Shown piece after piece: positions 24,061 through 34,671 of a stretch of DNA of 64,000 nt. The DNA is from Epinephelus fuscoguttatus (Eukaryota; Chordata; Actinopteri; Perciformes; Serranidae). Every line of letters begins with the position of its first letter. Position 1 is the first letter of the stretch. The notes beneath the pieces are model-generated. The model did no database searches and was not told the origin of the DNA. It worked only from the letters and a program-made list of their open reading frames with translations. Both the position numbers and the translations under genes were made by a program. The DNA lies in NCBI RefSeq assembly GCF_011397635.1, contig NC_064761.1, forward strand, positions 39,830,143-39,894,142, given 5' to 3'.

Positions 24061-24540
24061 GATATACCAGTAACCTCCAGTCATGTACGGCTCCCTGTTG
24101 GCTGGTGTCTGATCTGTAACATTTCTTTTTTTCAGTGTTTGCATATGACAGTGATTTGGGGCTGATTTACAGTTGGATTAAGCAGGAAATTCTACTTAAA
24201 GAACAGGATTTATATTAACATTTGTTTTCTTTTCCAGAAATGAACAACATATCACATATATTTGCATAAATTTTACATTTGTAAAATTAAACTATTGAAG
24301 AATTTAACATCCTGTATTGCATTTAAACAAACAGATCTCAACATATATTCAAATCAACTCACCCAAAAGCTTGTAATAAAAAAAACTATTAACAAACTCT
24401 TTCAGTATATGTTAGTTTTGCTTTTCTTTTTCTCTGTCTCTCATATGGAACAAAACATTTTTCCTTGAAGAGTTAAAGTTGTGTTATGATTACAAAATGT
24501 ATTAATGTGGAACTCCAACGCAAATCTGACCAATCATCCT

Positions 24541-24631
24541 CGTTTCCCACGAGTGTCACCAATCACAGCAGCCCAGTGCGTGACGTCACCACACTCACTT
24601 CCTTGTTTCTGTCTGTGAGGAGGACGCAGAC
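24541..24631 (+). promoter_or_regulatory. TATA-less promoter with CRE and CCAAT box
   Basis: Just before the zinc-finger start there is CCAAT (24559-24563), a perfect palindromic cAMP-response element TGACGTCA (24581-24588) and an ETS-type cttcctt (24598-24604). The sequence is GC-richer than the AT-rich flank. This looks like a housekeeping host promoter and not a repeat edge. Confidence 0.6.
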
Positions 24632-25158
24632 ATGGGCGACGGGAACGTTTCACATATAGCAACAAAGATTACAGCCAAAGACCGAGCGAGGCAGTTTCCT
24701 GATTTAATGTATGAAAGCGGAGGTAAACTGTTTTGCACCGCGTGCGACGTTCTGTTGGAACACAGACGGAAGTCATCGATTAACAAACACTTTACTACCG
24801 CAAAACACATCCGGAGAGTAGCTGAAAATCTTGGACATCAGACAAGACAAGTCATGGCAGCAGAGGCTGTTGTATCCAGAGCTGTTACAAGTGCTGAAAG
24901 AATCAAAGTAAGTTTGATTAAATATGCATGTGTAATTAATTTAGCATAAATCGTGTTTGTCTGTTTGAAAATAGTTTAGACATAAAAGTCTCAAACGTTT
25001 TATTCAGAAGATCAAATTGGATGAAGATGAAATCAGAGATGGAAGCATGAATGTGTGGGATTTATTAACCAGTTGTGATTGTATGATTATCTTGATAACG
25101 TCATCTTTTTTTTCCCTCAGGGTGAAAACCCTGCTATGAGATTCCTGAGGAGAAAAAG
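24632..25158 (+). CDS. BED/CGGBP1-like zinc-finger exons of a host or domesticated gene
   Basis: Exon 24632-24907 starts with ATG in good context (gcagacATGGGC) and ends at donor gtaagt. Exon 25121-25158 follows a strong acceptor (ttttttttccctcag). The protein MGDGNVSHIATKITAK... contains GGKLFCTACDVLLEHRRKSS and INKHFTTAKHIRRVAE. This is a C-x2-C...H-x4-H finger very like CGGBP1 (GGKLFCTSCNVVLNHVRKS), a protein derived from a hAT transposase BED finger. The second exon reads GENPAMRFLRRK, recalling CGGBP1 HPAVRAFL. It ends in phase 2, which fits the acceptor at 28445/28446, so these exons may be the 5' end of the gene at 28446-31272. Otherwise it is a short stand-alone zinc-finger gene ending soon after 25158. 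Confidence 0.65.
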
Positions 25159-25282
25159 GTATTCAACAAAGAACCCATGTGCACTTCTTCATTTACAAAT
25201 TAAGCACATTTGGTTACAGAATTTTTATAATCTTGAGCGTTTTTGGTAAGGTTACGCAGAGCATCTCAAGTGCTATATCGCA

Positions 25283-25413
25283 GTTTCTTGAAGATGTGTC
25301 ACCTCTCATCCAAGAGGCTTCTTCTCTTCCAACAGACTGGTATGACGAGTTTTACATCAGTCTGTTAGAACTGAAGCCTCTTGGATGAGAGAGGTGACAT
25401 GTCTTCAAGAAAC
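25283..25413. repeat. Long imperfect hairpin
   Basis: gtttcttgaagatgtgtcac... at 25283-25321 is repeated inverted at 25373-25413 (...gtgacatgtcttcaagaaac). The pairing is about 40 bp with few mismatches. A smaller inner stem (aacagactg / cagtctgtt) closes the loop. The family is not identified. Confidence 0.8.
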
Positions 25414-26111
25414 TCAAGCAAGTCCAGTTGCCTATGATAGCACTTCAGATGACCAAATCCTGGATGACTGAGAATCTTCACCAACACGTTATGTAGAACA
25501 CTCAGATTAATGGGGGTTTATTCTCACTGGAATAAGTTGCATTGGTTTTTAATGAATTCTGTATGAAAGAATTGCAATTATTTTTGCAATTTTCACTTCT
25601 CTTGTAGTTTCACTGCAAAAAAAGTCTAAAGACATTGTAACATGCATCATAATGTTTGAGAAAAACAGCCATGAAATCAGGTATTTAAGGCTAATCGACA
25701 AAAAAGCCTGCTAAATACTGAAAGGACAGGTTAGTAATATCGTAGTTTGGTGTTGAAGTAGCTGACAAGTGACCTAGCTACTCTTGACACAGCAACTAAA
25801 GCAATTGTTCATGTTGATAGGGGAGGAAATCTCAAACCTCGCATCAGCAACGCAAAGCGGTTTCCCTGCACAGCTCCTTCTGAGAACATAGACCAGTATT
25901 CTGAATTGATGGTAAGTGGTTTTGAAACACCCTGCGAAAATGTAGTGCTCAGTCCCACTGCATTATGTGTTTGTATAACCGTAGTGATTTTGAGGGGAAA
26001 ATTTGCCACCTTTTATGTGGACGTCCAATCTGTGTTGATGGTAAATCTAGTTGACTGGTTCTGGAGGGTCCCTTTCCTCTCATGCAGCCACAGCCACTCT
26101 CCGCTGCGTTT

Positions 26112-26750
26112 CCAACCATCCATGTTCATCTGCTTACCCGGGGCCAGGTCACGGGGGCAGCAGGGTGAGCGAGATACTCCACACATCCCTCTCCCCTCAG
26201 TAACTTTTTCCATCACCTCCTGGAGGATCCCGAGGTGTTCCCCAGGCCTGATGACTTATATAATTTTCCAGCGTGTTCTGAATCTACCCTGGGGCCTCCT
26301 ACCAGTTGGACGTGCCCGGAAATCGTCTAACGGGAATCACCCATGAGTCATCCTGATCAGATGCCTGAACCACCTCAACTGACCCCTTGTTAACAGAAGG
26401 AGCAGCAGCTCTACTCCAAGCTCCCTCTGGATGTCTGAGCTCCTTCCCCTAACTCTAAGGCTGAGCCCAGGGACCCTATGGTGGAAACTCATTTTGGCTG
26501 CTTGTATCCGTGGTCTTATTCTTTCTGTCACTACCCAAAGCTCATGACCATAGGTGAGGGTTTGGAAGTAGATGGATGCATTACTGCTGATGCTGCGCCA
26601 AACCGCCGATCCAACTCATGCTCTATTTTACCCTCACTGGTGAACAAGACCCTGAGACACTTGAACTCCTTCACTTGGGACAGGAGCTCTCCCCCAACCC
26701 AGAGGAGGGAATCCATCTCACATAAATACAGCTGAATGTCTGAGTCAGCT
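26112..26750 (-). mobile_element. LINE 3' end, degenerate (L2/Rex-like)
   Basis: On the minus strand the C-terminal end of a fish LINE polyprotein is visible in pieces: VKEFKCLRVLFTSEGKIEHE, DRRFGAASAVM, LLTRGQLRWFRHLIRMTHG. The tail ends near ccatccatgttcatctgctt. Several frame breaks show it is an old 5'-truncated copy. A better-preserved copy is at 32565-33165. The clade is inferred from memory of fish LINE tails. Confidence 0.7.
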
Positions 26751-27094
26751 GAAACACAACATCCTCTGCACTCATATTTTGGGTTACTCTTTTCATTGTT
26801 AGAAGCATAGCGAGTTTACCCCTTCCAACTATCCAACTATGTCACTGTCATGTGAAATGATGGCGCTAGATGCAGGAAGAATAACAGATTTTGCAGCTCA
26901 GCTTTGTCAGTCAATATAGCACTCACTGAGGAATTTATTGCTTCAGTGGACTGGTGATGATGAGCAAAGAAGCACATGACACACAGGCAGGGCTAATTTT
27001 GCTTGGCTACATTACCTGTCAGGACGAGACCCACTTTGGTGACTGAAGATGACAAAGGTGACGTGAAGGTACATTTATTGAATAAACAATATTC

Positions 27095-28289
27095 TTAAAG
27101 GGAAATTTCGGTTTATTTCAACCTGTCTTCTATGGTCCTAAATTTGTTTCAAGTGATTAGTGACATAAAAATAATAGTTAGCATGTTAGCCATTAGCCTA
27201 GATACAGTCAGGGCGCATAGTAGCGTCAGACCTGTTAAAACGTAAGTGAACGGGCAACCTTCAAGTGCAAAGTTAGTCCACTAAACAAGCTTTTTTCCCA
27301 CAAAGACCGCCTCATATCGTTAGGATAAATGTCAGAGAACATATAGAAAACGACATGTAAACGTGTTGTCTTACCTTACCGGTGTGCTGCCATGTTTGTT
27401 TACCATCTAGCTCTGCTTTCCAAAGCGCGGGCGAAATATATCTCGCCAGCTCTAGATAAAGCCCAGCTGGATACTACTCCAGGTGGAGGTGTCTCGTCCT
27501 CGGTCACATCCAGACCTTGAAAATAAGGCTGCAACCGGTCCCATTCCTTGCAACAGAGGCATTCCTCTTCTGTGGGCACTGGGGCACAGCATTCACAGGT
27601 ACACCACCAATCTCCAGAGCTACGCAGCCTTGCAGCAGCCATTCCTCCTCTCTCGTCCTCTACCTGTTGTGCCTCTCTCTCTCTCCTCCTCCGTTCTTCA
27701 ATTTCACGAAGCTCTTCGTCAGTGTGTTCTGGCTCAAATAAATAAGGGCGGCCATCAAACTCTGCAAAATCAAATTCCTCCTCCACAAAGTTGAAGTCTG
27801 GCAAAAAGTCAGCCATCATTCTATAAATCTTTCATAAAATAAATGAATGAACTTTTCAGGCTACTGTCCGGTTCTGCCTTCCAGCTGTTGCTGTGTGTTC
27901 TCGCGAGATTTGAGGCACGGTATGAGATCGCTGCTTGTTCTCGCGAGATGTATTTCGGCCGCGCTTTGGAAAGCAGAGCTAGATGGTAAACAAACATGGC
28001 AGCACACCGGTAAGACAACACGTTTACATGTCGTTTTCTATATGTTCTCTGACATTTATCCTAACGATATGAGGCAGTCTTTGTGGAGAAAAAGCTTGTT
28101 TAGTGGACTAACTTTGCACTTGAAGGTTGCCCGTTCACTTACGTTTTAACAGGTCTGACACTACTATGCGCCCTGGCTGTATCTAGGCTAACGGCTAACA
28201 TGCTAACTATTATTTTTATGTCACTAGTCACTTGAAACAAATTTAGGACGATAGAAGACAGGTTGAAATAAACCGAAATTTCCCTTTAA
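27095..28289. mobile_element. TTAA-flanked element with 345-bp inverted repeats and one ORF
   Basis: TTAA duplications at 27095-27098 and 28286-28289 border termini AGGGAAATTTCGGTTTATTT. The inverted arms run about 27099-27447 and 27944-28285 with only scattered mismatches, so the insertion is fairly young. The centre carries a minus-strand ORF (27400-27819) unlike any transposase. It would depend on a transposase from elsewhere; the TTAA site points to piggyBac or Kolobok type enzymes. Confidence 0.85.
27400..27819 (-). CDS. P2X7-tail-like cysteine-rich protein carried by the TIR element
   Basis: A 139-residue frame begins MMADFLPDFNFVEEEFDFAE with an acidic N-terminus. It has a charged helix (EELREIEERRRRERE) and a Cys-rich motif WWCTCECCAPVPTEEECLCC followed by KEWDR. 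This resembles the cytoplasmic zinc-binding region of P2X7 receptors (CTCGNC-x-PMPTExECxCC), which occurs in many fish 'P2X purinoceptor 7-like' ORFs. There is no channel domain, so it is not a receptor. Its 3' end runs into the inverted arm. The frame is open; expression is unknown. It could continue into more exons. Confidence 0.65.
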   Translation of the reverse strand: MMADFLPDFNFVEEEFDFAEFDGRPYLFEPEHTDEELREIEERRRREREAQQVEDERGGMAAARLRSSGDWWCTCECCAPVPTEEECLCCKEWDRLQPYFQGLDVTEDETPPPGVVSSWALSRAGEIYFARALESRARW

Positions 28290-28445
28290 CTGTGTTGCAG
28301 AGAGGTGAAGTGGCTCCTACGCCAAGTTTTCTTTAACCTAAGGCTCATCTTTTAACAAAACCTGTCATCAGTGTTTATTGAGGTAAACAAACTTGAATGT
28401 TAGTTTTTTAGACGAACAGATGTCATACTTTAATTGTCCTCTTAG

Positions 28446-31272
28446 TAACTTCATGTTGTCTGTGTTGAAGGACTTCTTGCCAAAGGAGTATCAGTATCAT
28501 ATATGCAGTTACAAAGAAGTGAACGTGACCAGTGACCACACGGATTTTGAAGCCACCCTACGGATGTCCCTCAGATCAAAGGAGGAGATATTGGTGTGGC
28601 TGAAGTTAATGCCAGTTACGTGGAGAGTGGACTACACGAGGCCTACTAAGGGTTCAAAGGTCATCTTCAAAGTAGGTTTATCACTTCTTCACACAGTTGG
28701 TGTTGTGACAACATTTCTTGTCATTCATTAAATTTTCCTAATCTGCCACTTCTATCAATATGAACGTTTAAAAGTTTTATGATTCATGGGGCATCGGTGG
28801 CTTAGTGGTAGAGCAAGCGCCCCATGTACAAGGCTGTTGCCGCAGCGGCCCGGGTTCGAGTCCAGCCTATTGCCCTTTGCTGCATGTCTCTCTCTCTCTC
28901 TCTGCCCCTTCATGCTTCACTGTCCTGTCAATTGAAGGCAAAAAATATCTTTAAAAAAAAAAAAAAAAGTTTTATGATTCGTATCCATAGTGGACAGTTT
29001 TGGTGACTGTCATCCTGCATCATCACGACCCACGTGGAGAAATCAGATTCTCCTGAACATGCTTCACAATCAGCAGATGGATTTAGTTGTTAATCTTTTA
29101 AAATCATGCTATAATCACATCTCTGCTCTCTTAAAATCCTGTTTGCAGTTGGTTTGCTTTCACAAAACAAAAGAAATGCAACAGAGTCTGCTTGGAAGCA
29201 GACTGACACACACCTTCTTAAGCAGTCTCAATTAGGTTGTTTTGGTCTTTGGTCTGTCTCTCCCATTAGTGCTAGCTTCACAGCGGAGTGTTCAGGCCCA
29301 GTCTAAACAATGCAGCTTAGCTGGCTTATTCAGCGCCAGCTGCATGTGTAAGATATAACAGCTGTGGATGAGAATGAAGGTGACTGCTGGAAGTTAATGA
29401 TGTCATATTTAAGTCAATATTCTGATTGTTCAAGTTGTTTGTTATATTTCTATCAAACACATTTTGAGAGGATCTAAATCACTGTTTTATTCTCAGTTCT
29501 TTTCAGTTTGGCGCTGGTGAATTTCCTTTGGCTCAAACCTTTCGGAAGGTGCCAAAAATTCCTCTATGCCTATCTATCCAACTTGACTGTGGACTGTCTG
29601 TACTTCCTCTTATCATTTTTATGCCTCAGCGCCAGTGATAGCCACAGTCGGAGGCATTATGTTTTGGGTTGTGCGTCCATCTGAACATCTGTACATACAT
29701 ATGTATGTCGCATTGTCATGAATGCGATATCTCAAGAACGTCTTCAGGGAATTTTCTTCAAATTTGGCAAAAAACATTTACTTGGATCACTGTGGCCTCA
29801 TAAAACATGTTTTCTTCATCATGACTCAAAAATTCTAATTCAGTTTTCCGTAATAATTTAGACAGAATACCGGTGCCAGCATAACACCAGGCCCAGGGCG
29901 ACACGAAAGAGTAACGGGACGTCCAAAAATACAGATTGCCCTGCAAAACTCAAAGTTGCCATTGCACGCACTGAGATCTCCTTGGGACGGCCGAGCAGGT
30001 TAAACTAACCCTACTTCATATTCTATGCAATGCTTGTGTTCATGTGATAATACATGTCTGTATAAATCAGTTTAACAGAATGATTGTTGCTCTTTTCCAT
30101 CCAGAAGTACCGATCCCCACATTCCGACCTACCCCACACTAGTGGACATCGTGAATGTTCACAACCACAACATTCATGCGCCGGATGCTCTGCGTCACCG
30201 GGATGTGGGCAGCAAGGCTGTGGAGCAGCTGACAGAGTTGTTTAAAGCAGGGCGCTCACCATCCTCTGCACTGAATGTTCTTAAACATGATCTGCAAGTT
30301 CAGTTCGGGAATGATTACGTCAGTGCTTCAGCAGACCGCTCCATCTGTCCTGACCTGCAGTTCTGCTATAGGTATTTATCATGACTGGTTATTCATACTA
30401 TGTTTATATCAAACAGTATTTCAGATCTGAGTTAATTATGCTGTTAATGTCATGTGTTTCAGACTTTACTATAAGATATTCCATAAGGAATACATATGCA
30501 GTGCACAGGATGATGTCCACGTCCATGAGGGCTTCCTGAAGCCTCTTCAGGATCAGGATTGTTCAATTAAAGTATCTGGTGGGTCACATCTCACTTCAGA
30601 TCTTAGCAGTTGTGCTCCAGAAACACCCATGGAAGCTGTTGAGGAGCTTGAGGCTGATGAAACACTGGAAGGTTAGTTCAACTAAAATAGATTCACAATT
30701 ATGCATGTGAGTATATGGCTTGCTGATTAAAACTAAGGGTTAATCCTTTGCCCTGTTGGACATTTAAGTTTTTTTTTTTGTTTCCAGCTAGAGTCAGCAC
30801 ACAGGAGTGGGACTCCATGAGCCAGGAATTTGCAGCAATGGTGCAGAGCAGCAAAGAATTTCAGGTGGCCGGATCAGCTTTCTTAAAGGCCTTCAACAGG
30901 CTGAAGCGAAATCCCTCCATGATGCAGGCGGCAATGCACATGTTCGGCCGCTGTGGTGCCAACAACCTGGCTTTGAAACAGTCACAAGCTCTACGGCGGG
31001 CCGCTGACCGTAACTCTGTGGCCAGCCAAAGGGTAAAGCTCAGGGGTAGACGTCAACTTGGTGCGGGGAAAAACAAGGGAGCAACCATGGACCATCGCTA
31101 CAGCAACCCAAAAGGAGCGAAGTCTGGGACTCAAAGCTTATCAAGCTGTAGAGGTGTATCGCAGCAACCCAGAATATTGCATGCTCCGTCACAGTGCCCC
31201 TCACCTTCCTCTCCTCTCCTTAGAGGCTGGACACATGACCACTGCGCCCCTTATCAAGCCCCCTCCCCGTAA
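28446..31272 (+). CDS. Mutator-like (MULE) transposase-related multi-exon gene, core lacking
   Basis: Five exons join in phase: 28446-28675, 29866-29998, 30105-30371, 30463-30671 and 30788-31272. Readable parts are FLPKEYQYHICSYKEV, SKEEILVWLKLMPVTWRVDY, VEYRCQHNTRPRATRK, KNTDCPAKLKVAIART, VDIVNVHNHNIHAPDALRHR, DLQFCYRLYYKIFHKEY and, at the end, a basic tail GRRQLGAGKNKG. The order YRCQHNTRP - DCPAKL - HNHNIHxPxALRxRD is that of fish and invertebrate proteins recalled as MULE/SWIM transposase relatives (WRKY/FLYWCH-like zinc-binding N-terminus). The DDE catalytic core and SWIM finger expected between the 30671 and 30788 exons are missing. No stop interrupts the exons and all introns are GT-AG, which suggests a kept, domesticated gene. 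It may start in the exons at 24632-25158. Family naming is from memory. Confidence 0.65.
28676..29865 (+). other. Intron of the MULE-related gene
   Basis: It contains the SINE (28786-28964) and, at about 29617-29820, an interspersed repeat with 'cggaggcattatgttttggg' and 'atgaatgcgatatctcaagaacg'. A second copy of that repeat lies inverted at about 58545-58655. Confidence 0.65.
28786..28964 (+). mobile_element. tRNA-derived SINE with perfect target-site duplication
   Basis: The head has a polymerase III A box (tggcttagtggtagagca) and B box (gggttcgagtcc). A CT-rich body and poly(A) tail follow. The duplication aaagttttatgattc occurs at 28771-28785 and 28966-28980 with no mismatch. It is the same family as 3766-3937 and looks younger. 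It sits in the first intron of the MULE-related gene. Confidence 0.92.
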
Positions 31273-31556
31273 AGGCTGGACGCCCAAGGCACGTCTGGTA
31301 CCTCAGGAATTTTGGTCTGAGTGGCGTGTGTGTGTGTGTTTGTACAACATAAAACATGTCTGTAGTTGATCATACTTCAACTCTTGTTTGTACCAACTGT
31401 GTGTATAAGCACCATGCCGGTGTCATTGCCTGCACTGTGATGGGTTGAAGGAATAATGTGACTGCAACCAGTGTTGTGCTGAATGTTGTGCTATGGTACT
31501 CTGTTGTACTGTTGTACAACAGTACATAGTGCTGTTTGGGTGCCTTGCTTTATCTG

Positions 31557-31602
<46 letters not shown>

Positions 31603-31880
31603 TATATTTAAACTCCAAAGCTAAGGTGTTCAGAGGCCACTGGCAAACCGTGGGGGAACTGGATTCAGAGTATCATCCAGAGCCGTGAGCCTACGCTGGC
31701 CTGGGTAGCTGAGAAAGGGCAAAAGAGCTGCACCTTTTACTACATTTATATATTAATTATGATTTTAATTTTTGTAAAAAAAAAATTAATTTGAACACTT
31801 TTGGATTAGTCCTGTCTCCTATGCATCAGTTGCTCTTCAGTTCCTGCCTGGATCATCTCTACTATAGTGTGGCCTAGTAG

Positions 31881-32127
31881 GTGGGCGGCTGTGGCACAGC
31901 GGGTTGTTCACTAATCGAAACATCAGTGGTTAACCTGCAGACCGCATGTTGTAGTATCCTTGAGCAAGATACTGAACCCCAAATTGCTCCTGGTGGCTGT
32001 TCCATCGGTGTGTGAGTGTGTTAAAAACTGAGTAGCAGGTGGCACCTTGTATAGTAGCCTCGGCCACAAGTGTATAAATGTGTGTGTGAATGGGAGAATG
32101 TGACTTGTGTAAAAAGCACTGAGTTTC
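31881..32127 (+). mobile_element. SINE of the fish 'ctgagcaagatactgaacc' type
   Basis: The copy reads gtgggcggctgtggcacagc at its head and ccttgagcaagatactgaac, then aattgctcctggtggctg. It ends gtgtgtgaatgggagaatgtgac ... taaaaagcactgagtttcag. These are landmarks of a common teleost tRNA-derived SINE. Target-site duplications were not found. Confidence 0.75.
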
Positions 32128-32564
32128 AGAAGACTAGAACAAGTGACTTATACAAGTGCAGGTCCATCCGTTTACCATCTAGTATGTGCCCCCAGGATGT
32201 ACGAGATGTCCCTCACCTCTGCTTTAATTTTCTAGTTGGTCTTTATTATGAAATAAGAAAGATCTGATTAGTCAATTAACTAAATTTGCACAAATACTTA
32301 TGAGGGGCATATGTGAAGATAATAAGTATTTTTTTTTTCCCTAGATAAAATAAATGTTATTTTAACAGATGTGCTTTAAAATAACTTGACCTATTTTGTT
32401 ATCGTACACAGTTATCTAACCTTTTGTTGTCCTTGATAGTAACATATGGTTCAAGATTGAATGTAAAATGTTCATTGAATAATGGTTAGGAATTCACAAT
32501 TTGCAGAGAATCAAGTGTTATATGAAACAGGAGTTAAACTGTGTAGAGTTAAGTTAAGTTCAAC

Positions 32565-33165
32565 CCATCCATCCATCCATCTTCATCCACTTATCCAGGG
32601 CCGGGTTGCAGTGGCAGCAGGCCAAGCAAAGCACACCAGACATCCCTCTCCCCAGCAACACTTTCCAGCTCCTCCTGGGGGAACGCAAGGTGTTCCCAGG
32701 CCAGATGACATATGTAATCCCTCCAAGGTGTCCTGGGTCTGCCACGGGGCCTCCTACCAGTGGGATGTTCCCGGAACACCTCCAGCAGGAGGCGCCCAGG
32801 AGGATCCTGATCAGATGCCCGAACCACCTCAACTGACCCCTTTTGACGCGAAGGAGCAGCGGCTCTACTCCGAGCTCCCTCCAGATGTCTGAGCCCCTCA
32901 CCCTATCTCTAAGGCTGAGCCCAGACACCCCACAGAGGAATCTCATTCTTTCGGTCACTATCCAGAGCTCATCACCATAGGTGAGGGTTGGGACGTAGAT
33001 GGACCAGTAAATTGAAAGCTTTGCTTTCTGGCTCAGCTCCCTCTTCACCACGACGGACTGGCGCAGCGCCCGCATCACTACAGAAGCAGCACCGACCCGC
33101 CGATCCATCTCACGCTCCATTCTACCCTCACCCGTGAACAAGACCCCAAGATACTTTTTTTAATA
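32565..33165 (-). mobile_element. LINE 3' end (L2/Rex-like), fairly well preserved
   Basis: The minus strand keeps a 193-codon open frame: MFTGEGRMEREMDRRVGAAS, SVVVKRELSQKAKLSIYWSI, WRELGVEPLLLRVKRGQLRW, FGHLIRILLG. It then shifts into the frame with PTGRRPRGRPRTPWRDYICH and LAWEHLAFPQEELESVAGER. The 3' tail is the ccatccatccat repeat at 32567-32580. It is a 5'-truncated copy with at least one frameshift and is the same family as 26112-26750. Confidence 0.8.
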
Positions 33166-33794
33166 TAAATTTAGATTTGTATATATAAAATTTTGCCATT
33201 GCTAGAATTGTAATAATCAGCAGATTTCTAGTTTCAGTTTCCACACCACACATTACATCTACATGTGATTGGAGTTTAACAGATCAATTATTTTTTTCTT
33301 AAACTAAACAATTCTTCCATTTGTTTACAATATCGTCAGGAATTGATTCCATCATTTTACATTGTTTTACAACAAATTCCTGAAATACTGCCCTTTATGT
33401 GTATTGAATCTATGAAATGAGTTTGCCTTTCTGAACTGAATTAATTAAATGATCTTTTCCATGATATTATAATTTATTGAGCTGCACCTGTAGAGCCTTC
33501 AGGCTGAAACGTTAAGACATTCATGAGTGAGAAACTGCAGAAAATGTGCACTTGTTTGTTCAGTTTACTTACAGAAATACATAGAATGTCAAGTACATTA
33601 CTTGTGCAAAATTGCACAATCTCAAAACAAAATTTAGCCTTAAGAAGTGTAAAGTAAATAAAAGATGTGAGAGAGAATCAATCAATTGTACAAAAATAAG
33701 ACTCGCTATGAAAAATGTAATTTACAACAGCTGAGGAATAAACATGTTCATGTTAAGTTCATCAGAAGGAGGATATGGTGATATGGCCACAATT

Positions 33795-34632
33795 TCAAAC
33801 TTCATATCTCTGTTTCTTGACAAGAGGTCCATTTTGGTAGTTTGAGAGGAGACATGCGACTGTGAAGAGCTGGTTTATGCTCCCTGCGATGGAGAGAGGG
33901 ATAGTGGTATCAAAGAGTTTATTTTCTTTAACTCTTCGGATCATCCTCTCGACGTGCACTCTCAAACGAGCAATGGACTGCGTTTTCGGAACATCCACCT
34001 CCGGCATTTGCGTCTTCTTGGAGAGGAAGGCAGGACAATGAACAGTCCCAGGTACAAGGTCATCCACCATGAAGCCCTTATCAACCATGATGGCCATGTC
34101 AGGTGTTAAGAGTGATGTAATCCCTGACTGACGAAACACCTCCTTGTCGCTCATGGAACCCTCAAAGAGTGCTGACACAAAAGTCAGGGCTCCGTGAGGG
34201 GACATTCCCACCATGGCCTTGAAGGTGCGGTGGGACTTGTAGTTGGAGAAGTCTTCACTCTGAGGGAGCAGGGATGAAGGAGTTTGACACCGTAGCTCTG
34301 TGCAGTCAAGGACTACTTGTGTGTCGCTGTAGCTGCCATGAAAGACACGCGGAAGACTGGCCTTCACAGCTGCTGGAGACATCCATGTACAGACCGAGCC
34401 CAGTAGGCTGTAGAGGAAGTTGGCCCAGGTCACGATGACTCGGCTGACTGTGGCTCGGTGGATGTTAAATCTATGGCCCAGCTCCCTCTGGGTACAGCCG
34501 GTGGATAGGTATGTCAGGAAGAGGAAGAGTTCATCTATCGGCAGCAGTTTCTGGGGGAGAAATGTTTAATGAGTGTTAGTTCAAAATCATCATTTTCAAT
34601 TTTGTGTGTGTGTCTTTGTCTTTGTTTTTGTC

Positions 34633-34671
<39 letters not shown>

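Larger units (their letters stand above)
21494..24540. other. Intergenic region of repeats and LINE relics
   Basis: Two related blocks at 21655-21860 and 21950-22080 share gcactacctccactc and caca-ttgtgcccc-like ends. A fish interspersed repeat follows at 22230-22630, then LINE relics at 22735-23100 and 23560-24060. No host gene is supported. Confidence 0.6.
25159..28445 (+). other. Large intron or intergenic DNA with hairpin, LINE tail and TTAA element
   Basis: Between the zinc-finger exons and the MULE-related exons lie a hairpin repeat (25283-25413), a degenerate LINE 3' end (26112-26750) and the TIR element 27095-28289. Other stretches, such as 26760-27090, show nothing recognisable. Confidence 0.6.
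31273..33794. other. Region between the MULE-related and THAP genes: SINE, (TA)n, LINE tail
   Basis: A (TA)n run is at 31562-31600, a SINE at 31881-32127 and a LINE 3' end at 32565-33165. The AT-rich rest (33170-33790) is probably the 3'UTR side of the THAP transposase gene; no other feature is seen. Confidence 0.6.

Noticed and set aside
27400-27819. A P2RX7 receptor gene
   Set aside because: Only the cytoplasmic Cys-rich tail motif is present, with no membrane or ATP-binding part, and the frame lies within an inverted-repeat element.
32560-33141. 193-residue minus-strand frame as a host gene
   Set aside because: The protein is the C-terminus of a fish LINE polyprotein with a ccatccat tail and a later frameshift.
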